Below are positions 35,601 through 44,937 of a DNA stretch of 64,000 nt, piece after piece. The stretch lies in NCBI GenBank assembly GCA_030159075.1, contig BROG01000230.1:124001-188000 (forward strand). Direction: 5' to 3'. This DNA is from Atrina japonica. Taxonomy: Eukaryota > Mollusca > Bivalvia > Pterioida > Pinnidae. Position 1 is the stretch's first letter; every line of letters begins with the position of its first letter. Below the pieces are notes generated by a model. It made no database searches. It worked only from the letters and a program-made list of their open reading frames with translations, and had not been told where the DNA came from. The position numbers and the translations under genes are program-made.

Positions 35601-38600
35601 CTTCTTGTAATTAAATTTCAAGATTAAATTAAATAAATAAATTGATAGTAATGGCAGTTTTCCCATTTATGTAAATTTTTTTTTTTTTTTTTTTGCTTTG
35701 ACTCTTGCTCCAAAAGTTTGAAACTGACAGTTTCTTGACACCACAAATTCTTCAGTCAGTGCCTTGTTTTCATGTTTCTTTTCTTGAATTTAATTGAACT
35801 TACGTTTATTTTTTACTATAAATCTGTTTCATCACTATGCAGGTTTCAGTCACATGATTTCAAAAAAAATATCTAGATCTTTATTATAATAATCCATTTT
35901 TTAAAACTGATATATGTATATACATATGTATAGATACATATCCTATTACCAGTACTCAGAAGGACTCACAAATTTAACTAAGGACTCAGAACCCTGATAT
36001 ATAAACACAACAGTACCTTGATAACTAGGTCCATACATCAACATAACAGTACCTTGATAACTAGGTCCACATACATCAACACAACATTACCTTGATAACT
36101 AGGTCCACATCATTACAACATTACCTTGATAACTAGGTCCACATCAATGCAACAGCACCTTGATAACTAGGTCCATGTATCAATACAACAGTACCTCGAT
36201 AACTAGGTTCATAAATCAACACAATGTTATCTTGATAACTAGGTCCACATATATCAACACAACAGTACCTTGATATCAACACAATGTTACCTTGATAACT
36301 AGGTCCACATATATCAACACAACAGTCCTTGATAACTAGGTCCATATATCAATACAATGTTACCTTGATAACTAGGTCTACATCAACACAACTGTACCTT
36401 GATAACTAGGTTCATATATCAACACAATGTTATCTTGATAACTAGGTCCACATATATCAACACAACAGTACCTTGATATCTACACAATGTTTCCTTGATA
36501 ACTAGGTCCATATATCAATACAATGTTACCTTGATAACTAGGTCTACATCAACACAACTGTACCTTGATAACTAGGTTCATATATCAACACAATGTTATC
36601 TTGATAACTAGATCCACATATATCAATACAACAGTACCTTGATATCTACACAATGTTTCCTTGATAACTAGGTCCATATATCAATACAATGTTACCTTGA
36701 TAACTAGGTCTACATCAACACAACTGTACCTTGATAACTAGGTTCATATATCAACACAATGTTACCTTGATAACTAGGTCCACATATATCAACACAAAAG
36801 TGCCTTGATAACTATGTCCATATATCAACACAACAGTACCTTGATAACTAGGTCCATATATCCATGATCATCATCACAGCTGACAGGTGTGTATGGTCGG
36901 ATTACGAGCTGTCCATCAATACGAGCTGTTAAGTAGATGTGTTGCCCTAAAAACAAAAAATATTCAGGTATTCATGATAGAACAAATTTTATAACTTAGT
37001 AATACAACCAGTAGCATATTCTTTAACATGCTAACATTGAGAAGACTAAATTCTTTTTATACAAATATAGTTTACTTAGGGGCAGGTACTAGTCAATAAA
37101 GAAACAATATAAACAACCATTCAAAGAGTGTGCCTCCCTGTATTTACAAAACTTAGCTAAATCTAATTAAAAATTCATCCTTTTTTTCTGTTAGTCGCAT
37201 AAAGGATCTGATCAAAACTGCTATGGGGGTCACATGTGAATAACCTTGAAGGATGTGTCAGTTTTAAACAATGAAAATGCTACTTACATGATTTTGTAAG
37301 TTTATAAAATGGCAAAGCGATGTAAACAATTATAACATAAACAACACACACAAAATCCTGAAGAAGCTTAGATAGGATCTAAACACCAAAGATATTCCAA
37401 ATGAATTCTGAGGACTGATGGTTTCTTTATTATAAAATAAATTATAAAATAAATACTTGTTATAAAAATTAGATTAAAACAAAATTAGGAGCTATATCAG
37501 TACCAAATAGCAGCGATTACTTTGTTAAGTGATAAAATGAAAAAATTATCCCAAGTTTTAATACAAGTTTACATTATTTGTGCATAACACTAGTATCGGT
37601 ATATATCTGTGTGAAGCGCATTTACATAAGTCAACCTCTCTGTATTACACACTACAAAACTAGGGCAAAAACATCTGCAGGGGACGAATTAAGCATCTCT
37701 GTTTCACTAGTTATTTAGGTCAGTTGTAAATAAACTTTAATTGTCCTATGGCATATTCACCAGACTGAAGTGGTACAAAGAATTATAAAACTGACTTGTA
37801 TTTCCAAAATGAAATTTTTTGTAAGTTTTGTGTTTTTATATTCTCATGAGTCAAAGTAATTACATGTGTAGGATTAAATTAGTTTGAGTTCAGAAAAAAA
37901 TTAAAAGAGCTGATAAGGTAATTCTGGTATTTACTGTACATACATACTGTAATTAATCATTGCTTGTGTTTATACAGTGAAACCCGTATATGACAACCTC
38001 ATTATGGACACAAGAAAACCGGTCTTTATAGGGAGGTGGTCTTTATATAGAGGTTGATTTGTACACAAATGGTACTAATAGGGACAGCAAAAAACTGTCT
38101 TAGTACTAGTCAAGTGGACTAGCTGACACACATCCTCACTAATCTGCTGCATTACTAGTCATGGACTATCGGACTACTGCTAATTTTGAACCCTGAACTG
38201 GCATCTGATTTTGAGAGTATTGATGAATCAATACATGTACCCTACCTGTGAAACCATCTGGTGAGCAATTTTAATACTTTGATTAAAACCTAAATAGGAC
38301 AGAAAGATTGGTGGACACAGACAAGACCTATCGTCCTCCGATGGTTCCACCTACAGGAGACTGATAAATGGGCAACATATATAATATCATCTTACCAGTT
38401 GGTAAACCCAAGATATGATCCCGTGATGGCAGAGCAAATCGAAATCTTCTTGTGTCATGACTGATTTCCTACAAGTAAATATTAAAGTATATGACCATCT
38501 GCTAAGCATGAATGTATATGAACCTGCTTACACTCACATATTAACCACATAAATATCACAAGTCAATATCCTTGTATTATGAACCTGCTTACACTCACAT

Positions 38601-38808
38601 ATTAACCACACAAATAACACAAGTCAATATCCTTGTATTATGTACCTGCTGACACTCACATATTAACCACATAAATATCACAAGTCAATATCCTTGTATT
38701 ATGTACCTGCTGACACTCACATATTAACCACATAAATATCACAAGTCAATATCCTTGTATTATGTACCTGCTCACATATTAACCTTAGATATATTATCAT
38801 CTCAAGTC

Positions 38809-38857
<49 letters not shown>

Positions 38858-38916
38858 GTATGTATGTGTGTATGTGTGTGTGTGTGTGTGTGTGTCTGTC
38901 TGTCTGTCTGTCTGTC

Positions 38917-38958
<42 letters not shown>

Positions 38959-41900
38959 TTTGAAATTCAGTGGTCATACCAGAAAAACTAGTAAATTTTA
39001 CAAAAGTCCAATGAAATCTTTCTGATATCTGGTCCAAATGACCAGTAATTTTCCATTTCATTTCTATTGGGTATATATACAAACCAGTAAAAAAATTTCT
39101 TTGACCAGTGAAATTCCTTTATTCACTGGTCCGGCTGACCAGTAATTTTTTTTTAATTTCAAAATGTCTGATATATATCAGAAGTCTATTACTCTAGAAG
39201 TATGCAACAGCTAATGGTACTATGAAACATGATATACACCTGTTATGGTTGTGATTAAAGGGAAGATAACTAGCATTCAGAGCAACCAAGCTTTAACTTT
39301 TGGTGGTATAAGCGGCATGCTATCAGGGAGCAGTTATTAATGTTGAATTGATTCCATTGCGGCCTTTTGAGTCCGTAACACTAGATTTTTTTATCTTGTG
39401 TACCACATTTTCAAATTATGAAATAAAGAATAAAATGAAAGCAACAAATACAATATGTACATGTTATCTTTGCCCCGTTGTGGATGTGTCTACAGGTGAA
39501 CAGCTCAACCAGTCCAAGGTATAACCCTATAGATATATTACAGAAAATTACAGACATGTGTTATAGTGAAAATGTACAGAAGTTATATCTTGAGAAAGTG
39601 TAACATGTAATAGCATATGTACATTACTGTAGAGCAGAGAGCTTTTCATTTTGTTGGGAATTTAAACCTTAGCAATTTTTTTTCAGTGCAAACTAAATTA
39701 TGGTTAACCTCCATGGACTTTAAAGTGCTTCAGTAAAAATATTTTATGAGCAAAAACATTAAGTTTATTTACCAATAGTCTGAAAGATGTGGTTTCATGT
39801 TTTGTAACAACAGAACATAAATATTTGGGGTTTGAAAAATTTGTATAAAATCACAATGTGTTAAGAGCGTATAAAATCTTTTTCAAAGTAAATAGATCTT
39901 ATATGACTTAACAGATATAATACTCTTCATTTGACAAATTGTCCTTTTTTCTAATTAAGTACTTACTATGATGGAAAATGTGTAAAAATCTTACCACAAC
40001 TTTTGTATGCTCTCATTTTAAGTTTTTAGAATTCAAGTTCTTGACTGAAATTTTGGTTGCCTGCCATAAAAATCTGGTAGCCCACAAAGAAAACAAAATT
40101 ATTTAATTTTGTTTACAGTATTGAGTGACTACTTACATTTAATTCCTATTTTACAATTTCTATACAAATTATAGAGTTATGAATATTTGACCAAATCCTG
40201 AAATTCAGGTCCGTTCGGTATTGGTTCTTTTATTTACACACATCCAACTTCCACTTCCTCAACAAACTGCAAGTATCAGCAGTCAACACACGATTTGTTC
40301 TGTGACATTTTTGGTCATGAGGTAAATACTAATATGTTTAATTGTCAATAAAGTAATTATTTCAGTTTCTAATTGTTTAGTGTAATGTATTTTGAACTTA
40401 AAATAGAAGGAAATGGACCAGTTTCTAAATTTAAAAGGGAAAACAGATTTTCAGTAGGGCGTGAGCACTCGCCACACGGGCGAGTTCATTATGTATATTT
40501 AGTCCCCAGAAACAATTTTTTACTCGCCAATGCAAGCGGGCGAGTTGATTTTTTGATTTCTGTTATTAAGAAAGGTCTTATTCTTAACTTCCTGTAATAA
40601 CAAACATGTTATATTCATTTTGATAAACCTTTCATTGGTTTAAACTTTTTGCTCATAAAATTTTTGTTCTTGCTATGAAAATACATTGATGCCAAGAAAA
40701 AGAAACATCAAATTTGTGAATGTCTTCATTGTGAAAACTGTGGGGAGATTACCCATGTCTGTCCCACAATAATTATTTTTCTGTAATAACTGTATAGGGT
40801 TATACCCTGGACTGTCAACCTCAAGATCTAGTCAAAGACTCCTTATTTATTATCAAACTCAGTTCATTATCTAAATTTACTTGCCTGAAACAATTTCTTA
40901 TTCCCCAATGGGAGCGGGCGAGTGGATTTTTTTAACCCTGATTGATATACCACTCTCCCAGTCTATTGGTATACCTATCCCTAAATCTATTGGTGTACCT
41001 CTCCCTCATTCTATCGGTGTACTATTGGTGTACCTCTCCCTCAATTTAATTCTATTGGTATACCTTTCCCTCATTCTATTGGTGTACCTCTCCTTCAATC
41101 TATTGGTGTACCTCTCCCTCAATCTAATTCTATTGGTGTACCTCTCCCTCAATCTATTTGTGTACCTCTCCCTCAATTTAATTCTATTGGTATACCTTTC
41201 CCTCCTCGTACCCCTCAATTGTACCTCTCCCCTCATTCTCTATGGTGTATCCCTCACCTTTACCTCTCCCTCATTCTATTGGTGTATCCCTCAATCTACT
41301 CTTCTTCAATCTAATTCTATTGGTGTACCTCTCCCTCATTCTAATTTTACCTCTCCCTCATTCTATTGGTGTACCTCTCCCTCAATCTATTGGTGTACCT
41401 CTCCCTCTCAATTTTAACCTCTCCCTCATTCTATTGGTATATCTATCAGTATTCTCCCTCAATCTATTTGCATACCTTTCCCTCATTCTAATTCTTGGTG
41501 TACCTCTCCCTCAATCATTTTATTGGTGTACCTCTCCCTCTCATTCGGTTTAATTTTATTGGTGTACCTCTCCCTCAATCTAATTCTATTGGTGTACCTA
41601 TCCCTCAATCTACTGCTATCAGTATACTTCTCCCTCAATCTAATTCTATTGGTGTACCTCTCCCTCAATCTATTGGTGTACCTCTCCCTCAATCTGATTT
41701 TATTGGTGTACCTCTCCCTCATTCTATCGGTTTACCTCTCCCTCATTCTATTGGTGTACCTCTCCCTCAATCTCCTCTTCTAATTGGTGTATCCCTCAAT
41801 CTATCTCCCTCAATCTAATTTTATTGGTGTCACTGGGTGTACCTCTCCCTCATTCTATTGGTGTACCTCTCCCTCATTAAATTGGCATACCTCTCCCTCA

Positions 41901-44900
41901 TTATATTGGCATACTTCTCCCTCATTAATGGTAACCTCTCCCTCATTATATTTGGTATACCTTCTTCCCTCAATCTCTCCCTTCTATTGGTGTACCTCTC
42001 CCTCAATCTATTGGTGTACCTCTCCCTCAATCTAATTTTATTGGTGTACCTCTCCCTCATTCTATCGGTGTACCTCTCCCTCAATCTATTGGTGTACCTC
42101 TCCCTCAATCTAATTCTATTGGTGTACCTCTCCCTCTACCTCTCCCTCAATTTAATTCTATTGGTATACCTTTCCCTCAATCTATTTGCGTACCTTTCCC
42201 TCATTCTATTTGTGTACCTCTCCCTCATTCTATTGGTGTACCCCATTCAATCTCATTCAGTATCCCTCAATCTATCTCTCCCTCAATCTAAACCTCTCCC
42301 TCAATCTAATTCTATTGGTGTACCTCTCCCTCATTCTATTGGTGTACCTCTCCCTCAATCTAATTTTATTGGTGTACCTCTCCCTCATTCTATTGGTGTA
42401 CCTATCCCTCAATCTATCAGTATACTTCTCCCTCAATCTAATTCTATTGGTATACCTCTCCCTCATTCTATTGGTGTACCTCTCCCTCAATCTAATTTTA
42501 TTGGTGTACCTCTCCCTCAATTAATTGGTGTACCTATCCCTCAATCTATCAGTATACTTCTCCCTCAATCTAATTCTATTGGTGTACCTCTCTCTCAGTC
42601 TACTGGTGTACCTCTCCCTCATTCTATTGGTGTACCTCTCCCTCATTCTATTGGTGTACCCTCCCTCTCTCATTATTAATTGTGCACCTATCCCTCAATC
42701 TATCTACTCCCTCATTAATATTGTACCTCTCTCTCAGCACTGGGTGTACCTCTCCCTCATTATATTGGTGTATCCCCATTCTCTCTCTCATTGGCATACC
42801 TCTCCCTAATATTGGTGTACCTCTCCCTTATTATACTGGTATACCTCTCCCTCATTATATTGGTGTACCTCTCCCTCATTATTACCTCTCCCTCATTCTA
42901 TTGGTGTACCTCTCCCTCATTATATTGGCATACCTCTCCCTCATTATACTGGTATACCTCTCCCTCATTATATTGGCATACCTCTCCCTCATTATACTGG
43001 TATACCTCTCCCTCATTCTATTGGCATACCTCTCCCTCATTATATTGGTATACCTCTATCTCAGTCTACTGGTATACCTCTCTCTCAGTCTACTTGTGTA
43101 CCTCTCCCTCAATCTACTGGTGTACCGCTCCCTCAATCTATTGATGCACCCCTCCCTCAATGTACTGGTTTAACTTTCCTTCAAACGTCTCTCACTCACT
43201 CGTCTTACCTCTTTATCCACCAATTTCAGTGAATACTTGGTGCCTGGATCTTGAAGTGTAACTGTTGACCTTTTCTTCTTGTTTCCAAATAGAAATACTT
43301 TGGCCAAAATAGCCGTCACTCCCACCACTGCAGCTCCTATCAACACAGGCACTACCTATGAATAGATGAATGTGTGCATCAAACACATGTACACTGCCAC
43401 ATCATACAAAATTATATAAATCGAAGTAACTAAGATTGTGGAAGTTATTTCTTACATCAGCATCACTGATTTTCTTATTATCTTTTGTCTGGAAAACTGA
43501 GCACAGATAAAAAATGACAACAGAAGTTGCCAAGACAGCATAGTATCTATACACTTTCCAGCAATATATTATAAATTTCTAAGCTTACACACTAGTGAAG
43601 GTCTAGTGGGAGAGCTTTTGAGTCATTTGACTCTGTCCCAGGTTGGATTATTGCCACAGAGACACTTGGTACTAGATAACTTATTAAAGGTAGCCATTGT
43701 CTCTTCCCTACATGCAGGTGCTTCGCAATAAAGTGATTTTACCTGATATTGCAGGGGGGGGGGAGGGCTTTTGGAAAGGGCTGTCTGAGTGTTGTTAAAG
43801 AGAAAACAACCTGTGAAATGCATAGGAAATGTATTAATACTAAAACAAAATGTAGGATACCTATATTGTACATAATTCATTTGTATAGATGAGTCCTTAG
43901 CACAGGTCAAAGTTTTTGGCACTTTACCCAATGATGATCACATCTCCATATAATATACACTTTCACCAATAAGGCAATAGCTAATACTGGAACACATTGC
44001 TTAAATTTTCAGAATATGATAAAATATGACTACTTCTAAGTGAAGTACAGTAAAACCTGCTATAGCGGCCACCTGTTTATAAGGATTACCTGTTTATAAA
44101 GGTAAATTTTTTTCAAGTCCCTTTACTGCATACTTCAACTAAATTGAACCTGTGTATAATGGTCACCTGCATATTAAGGTCAATATTTTCTGGTCCCTTG
44201 GGTGGCCCCTATATACTGGTTTCACTGTATTATAAATAAAAATCTGTTGCATATATGAAAGATATCAATGTTTAAAACATTAGTGTAATCAGAATTCAAA
44301 TGTGACGGTATGGCAATATATTCCCTTGTGGTGCCCCTGTTATCTGCGTTACTGAGGCATGACCAGACACGGTAACAGATTGATCCATCCCGATTGTGAA
44401 CCATCACTGCATTAACATCAAACAAAATACATGACTCACTGTGCAGGGTCATAATTAGCACCTGTTACAGCAATGACACTGGTTCAGTTAACTATAAAAT
44501 TATGAACTCACAATTGACACAGCCCTCTGCATGTTTGCTATGTCTGTTCCTATGACCTTCGAGACAGGTGTGAACTTATATATATTATAGTTACCGGTGT
44601 AATGTATCAGTAGATTTGTTCCATCTTGTCTTAGCAACAATTCTTACATGTCTATGCCTCGCCGGCACATGTCACTTTAAATTATATTAGCAACGAGAAA
44701 TAACATACTGTGCAATCAATAAAAACAAATTAGATACAGAATAGACTGACTGAATGAAATGAAGTTTTTTTTTAAATCAAACGTCCATTTCAAATCGAGC
44801 ACGGAAGACTGTTCCGTAATTCAACATTAAACGTGAGCTACGTGAAAAACAAATTTGTCACATTCGACACACAGTGAAACATGCAGATCATTGACTAACA

Positions 44901-44937
44901 CTGAATGCTAAATTACCCAGACATCGTCCATTTCCAT
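26450..44937 (-). CDS. NADH-cytochrome b5 reductase (CYB5R1/CYB5R3 family), 8 coding exons
   Basis: This FAD enzyme passes electrons from NADH to cytochrome b5, on the ER or outer mitochondrial membrane, for lipid desaturation and elongation, sterol synthesis and haem-protein reduction. Joining eight exons with GT/AG borders and matching phases gives 921 nt, 306 residues, close to human CYB5R1 (305) and CYB5R3 (301). Residues 8-31 form a hydrophobic anchor followed by NKKKR. The FAD motif RPYTPVS is at 97-103, the GGTGITP loop at 185-191 and the NADH motif CGPPPM at 279-284; it ends in SRFAY. No frameshift or internal stop is present. Introns are 0.6-6.6 kb and rich in minisatellites. Sequence alone does not decide between CYB5R1 and CYB5R3 orthology. 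Confidence 0.93.
27270..27720. repeat. 20-bp minisatellite in CYB5R intron 7, about 22 copies
   Basis: Unit: GACATCACACCTCACACTAT with small variants, including shorter 16-bp units (CTCAAACT). It ends about 23 bp from the exon 7 donor. Confidence 0.95.
27743..27842 (-). CDS. CYB5R exon 7: NADH domain
   Basis: 100 nt, phase 0 to 1, acceptor CTCCGCAG and donor GATG|GTATGT. It encodes [18 protein letters not shown] and [13 protein letters not shown] 20-bp minisatellite begins about 23 bp after the donor. Confidence 0.95.
28422..28591 (-). CDS. CYB5R exon 6: linker and NADH-domain glycine loop
   Basis: 170 nt, phase 1 to 0, acceptor CTCTTCAG and donor CAG|GTACTC. It encodes the linker [13 protein letters not shown], then [19 protein letters not shown] with the nucleotide-binding glycine loop, ending LLFANQ. 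Confidence 0.95.
28610..28790. mobile_element. Dispersed repeat unit in CYB5R intron 5
   Basis: AAAAGGGGAAACAACTCC, CACCTGACAGTTTCCGC and GTGCTAAACATTTTTTGCTT match units of the 25036-25870 repeat in the same orientation. It begins right at the exon 6 acceptor side. Confidence 0.7.
29452..29544 (+). CDS. Possible orphan coding exon, opposite strand in CYB5R intron 5
   Basis: An ATG in good context (ACAACAATGG) opens [20 protein letters not shown] and continues to VERVLM, followed by a donor-like ATG|GTATTC. Composition looks coding. Read-through gives only 40 residues. I do not recognise it and see no second exon, so it could be a first exon, a retrocopy fragment or chance. Confidence 0.25.
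29946..29967. repeat. (ACAG)n microsatellite
   Basis: Short GACAGACAGACAGACAGAC run about 110 bp after the exon 5 donor. Confidence 0.8.
30073..30202 (-). CDS. CYB5R exon 5: end of FAD domain
   Basis: 130 nt, phase 0 to 1, acceptor AACTGCAG and donor AAG|GTAACA. It encodes [20 protein letters not shown], in which GGKMS contacts the FAD diphosphate in the family, then [13 protein letters not shown]. Confidence 0.95.
30440..30625 (-). mobile_element. Probable tRNA-derived SINE in CYB5R intron 4
   Basis: On the minus strand GTTAGAGCATCAGGC resembles an A box and GCAGGTTCAAGCCCCA a B box, in tRNA-like spacing with a long variable part. The body includes GGTTGCTTATCAGGTAC. It differs from the 17937 and 56893 SINEs. 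Confidence 0.4.
30652..30945 (-). repeat. Decoy 5' splice-site minisatellite, distal block
   Basis: About 8 units of 36-39 bp. On the transcribed (minus) strand each unit reads ATATGGACCTAGTTATCAAG followed by GTACTGTTGTGTTGAT: the last ~20-24 nt of CYB5R exon 4 plus its donor and first intron bases. The block lies about 450 bp before exon 5, at the far end of intron 4 from the 36.0-36.84 kb block. Confidence 0.92.
31790..32845. repeat. ~54-bp minisatellite in CYB5R intron 4, about 20 copies
   Basis: Unit: ATAAAGTTTATACTCTGGAC, AGTGCCAACAAGAACAGAAG, CTACTTAGGCCTAC. Some units lack one third. Because the full unit is a multiple of three, reading frames of 60-90 residues run through it; these are not genes. 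Confidence 0.95.
32846..34559. other. Intronic stretch, no gene seen
   Basis: Part of CYB5R intron 4. It contains a pyrimidine-rich tract near 33722-33790 and a segment at 33830-34040 with inverted GGGTCC/GGACCC ends (GATTTTGGGTCC, and GGACCCTGAACCCAAAATTTT), probably a decayed foldback repeat. No coding potential. Confidence 0.55.
34560..35000. repeat. ~125-bp degenerate tandem repeat, about 4 copies
   Basis: AAGTAAAATATATTTCA, then GGGCAGGACCCTCAAA and a CACCAAATGTGCCT-like stretch recur near 34560, 34700, 34815 and 34935. A long perfect palindrome lies between the first and second copies. Confidence 0.65.
34621..34690. repeat. 70-bp near-perfect palindrome
   Basis: Arms of 35 bp with a single mismatch meet with no spacer at 34655/34656 (centre TTCATAATTATGAA). 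The inner 62 bp are a perfect inverted repeat. It would form a strong hairpin or cruciform. Confidence 0.95.
35001..35999. other. Intronic stretch, no gene seen
   Basis: AT-rich part of CYB5R intron 4 with a T run near 35679-35695. No feature is supported. Confidence 0.55.
36000..36839 (-). repeat. Decoy 5' splice-site minisatellite, proximal block
   Basis: About 21 units of mainly 36-39 bp directly abut the exon 4 donor. Read on the minus strand, each has a GGACCTAGTTATCAAG-type exon end followed by GTACTGTTG, GTAACATTG or GATAACATTG. Most keep the GT of a donor. Three units are cut short (ATATCAAG|GTACTG), and a higher-order repeat of about four units recurs near 36400-36720. The 36-bp unit is in frame with exon 4, but reading on meets TGA after GTA CTG TTG TGT. 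Confidence 0.94.
36840..36946 (-). CDS. CYB5R exon 4: FAD-binding motif
   Basis: 107 nt, phase 1 to 0. It encodes [16 protein letters not shown] and RPYTPVS, the flavin-contacting motif, then [12 protein letters not shown]. The donor AAG|GTACTG is identical to the repeat unit that follows it directly, so this splice site is the first member of a tandem array. Confidence 0.94.
37974..38100. mobile_element. MITE with TACAGTGAAACC end, fragment
   Basis: Left end TACAGTGAAACCCGTATA, then CTCATTATGGACACA and GGTCTTTATAGGGAGGTGGT, as in 20824-21006. The right end is missing. It lies in CYB5R intron 3. Confidence 0.65.
38396..38468 (-). CDS. CYB5R exon 3: start of FAD domain
   Basis: 73 nt, phase 0 to 1, acceptor CTTGTAG and donor CTG|GTAAGA. 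It encodes [14 protein letters not shown] and HILGLPT, a core FAD-domain strand pair. A 61-bp minisatellite lies about 50 bp upstream of its acceptor in the transcribed direction. Confidence 0.93.
38520..38800. repeat. 61-bp minisatellite in CYB5R intron 2, about 4.6 copies
   Basis: Unit: TACCTGCTGACACTCACATA, TTAACCACATAAATATCACA, AGTCAATATCCTTGTATTATG. Copies are over 95 percent identical. The array lies about 50 bp upstream of the exon 3 acceptor in the transcribed direction. Confidence 0.95.
38808..38952. repeat. Compound microsatellite (GT)n(GTAT)n(CTGT)n(TA)n
   Basis: Successive simple tracts with sharp borders. Reading frames such as CVCVCV are artefacts. Confidence 0.97.
38945..39185. 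mobile_element. Probable foldback MITE in CYB5R intron 2
   Basis: ATATATATCAGAGTTTTTGAAATT on the left pairs with AATTTCAAAATGTCTGATATAT on the right, and GTGGTC/GACCAGTAATTTT blocks repeat inside. No coding potential. Confidence 0.5.
39186..40930. other. Intronic stretch with a dispersed GGGCGAG repeat
   Basis: Part of CYB5R intron 2. CTCGCCAATGCAAGCGGGCG near 40523 and the similar CCCAATGGGAGCGGGCGAG near 40903 are related, each before GATTTTTT. No gene is supported. Confidence 0.5.
40930..43175. repeat. ~24-bp minisatellite in CYB5R intron 2, about 90 copies
   Basis: Unit family: ATTGGTGTACCTCTCCCTCA plus TTCT or ATCTAATTCT. Array subtypes change along the block (GGTGTA in the left two-thirds; TATATTGGCATA and TATACTGGTATA between 42760 and 43030). 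Pyrimidine-rich on the plus strand, so the CYB5R transcript is purine-rich here (GAGGGAGAGGTACACC). Frames of up to 280 residues ([10 protein letters not shown] type) are artefacts. The array ends about 33 bp from the exon 2 donor. Confidence 0.96.
43209..43355 (-). CDS. CYB5R exon 2: membrane anchor
   Basis: 49 codons, phase 0 to 0, acceptor TTCATAG and donor GAG|GTAAGA. It encodes the hydrophobic anchor ([20 protein letters not shown]), a basic NKKKR stop-transfer and the start of the FAD domain ([16 protein letters not shown]). A 2.2-kb minisatellite starts about 33 bp after the donor. Confidence 0.93.
43360..44045. other. CYB5R intron 1, no gene seen
   Basis: Non-coding. A G run (about 9 bases) lies near 43756. 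The small minus-strand frame at 43623-43931 has no recognisable domain. Confidence 0.5.
44046..44229. mobile_element. MITE with TACAGTRAAACC ends, copy 2
   Basis: Left end TACAGTAAAACCTGCTATA and right end (reverse complement) TACAGTGAAACCAGTATATA are near-identical inverted repeats. The interior has CACCTGTTTATAAGG repeats. It lies in CYB5R intron 1. The end sequence fits pogo/Tigger-type non-autonomous elements. Confidence 0.8.
44917..44937 (-). CDS. CYB5R exon 1 (MEMDDVW), predicted
   Basis: ATG at 44937 (second ATG at 44931) is followed by GAA ATG GAC GAT GTC TGG and the donor GTAATT. The exon ends in phase 0, which matches exon 2, and an in-frame TAG lies 12 nt upstream of the ATG. Joined to VVPVLIGAA it makes a normal CYB5R N-terminus. 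It is too short for independent proof; an alternative first exon may lie near 45780. Confidence 0.6.

Noticed and set aside
36133..36345. 70-residue frame with repeated CGPSYQ, read as a possible alternative CYB5R C-terminus or TGA-recoded extension
   Set aside because: It is a chance frame across variant repeat units. The regular units meet TGA, and no selenocysteine element is visible.
40373..40597. 74-residue frame containing two GRV segments
   Set aside because: It overlaps a dispersed repeat (GGGCGAGTTGATTTTTT) that recurs at 40903; no protein match recognised.
40881..42679. Reading frames of 100-280 residues with [12 protein letters not shown] repeats, looking like membrane proteins
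   Set aside because: They are translations of a 24-bp minisatellite whose length is a multiple of three. They appear in several frames and on both strands and lie inside CYB5R intron 2.
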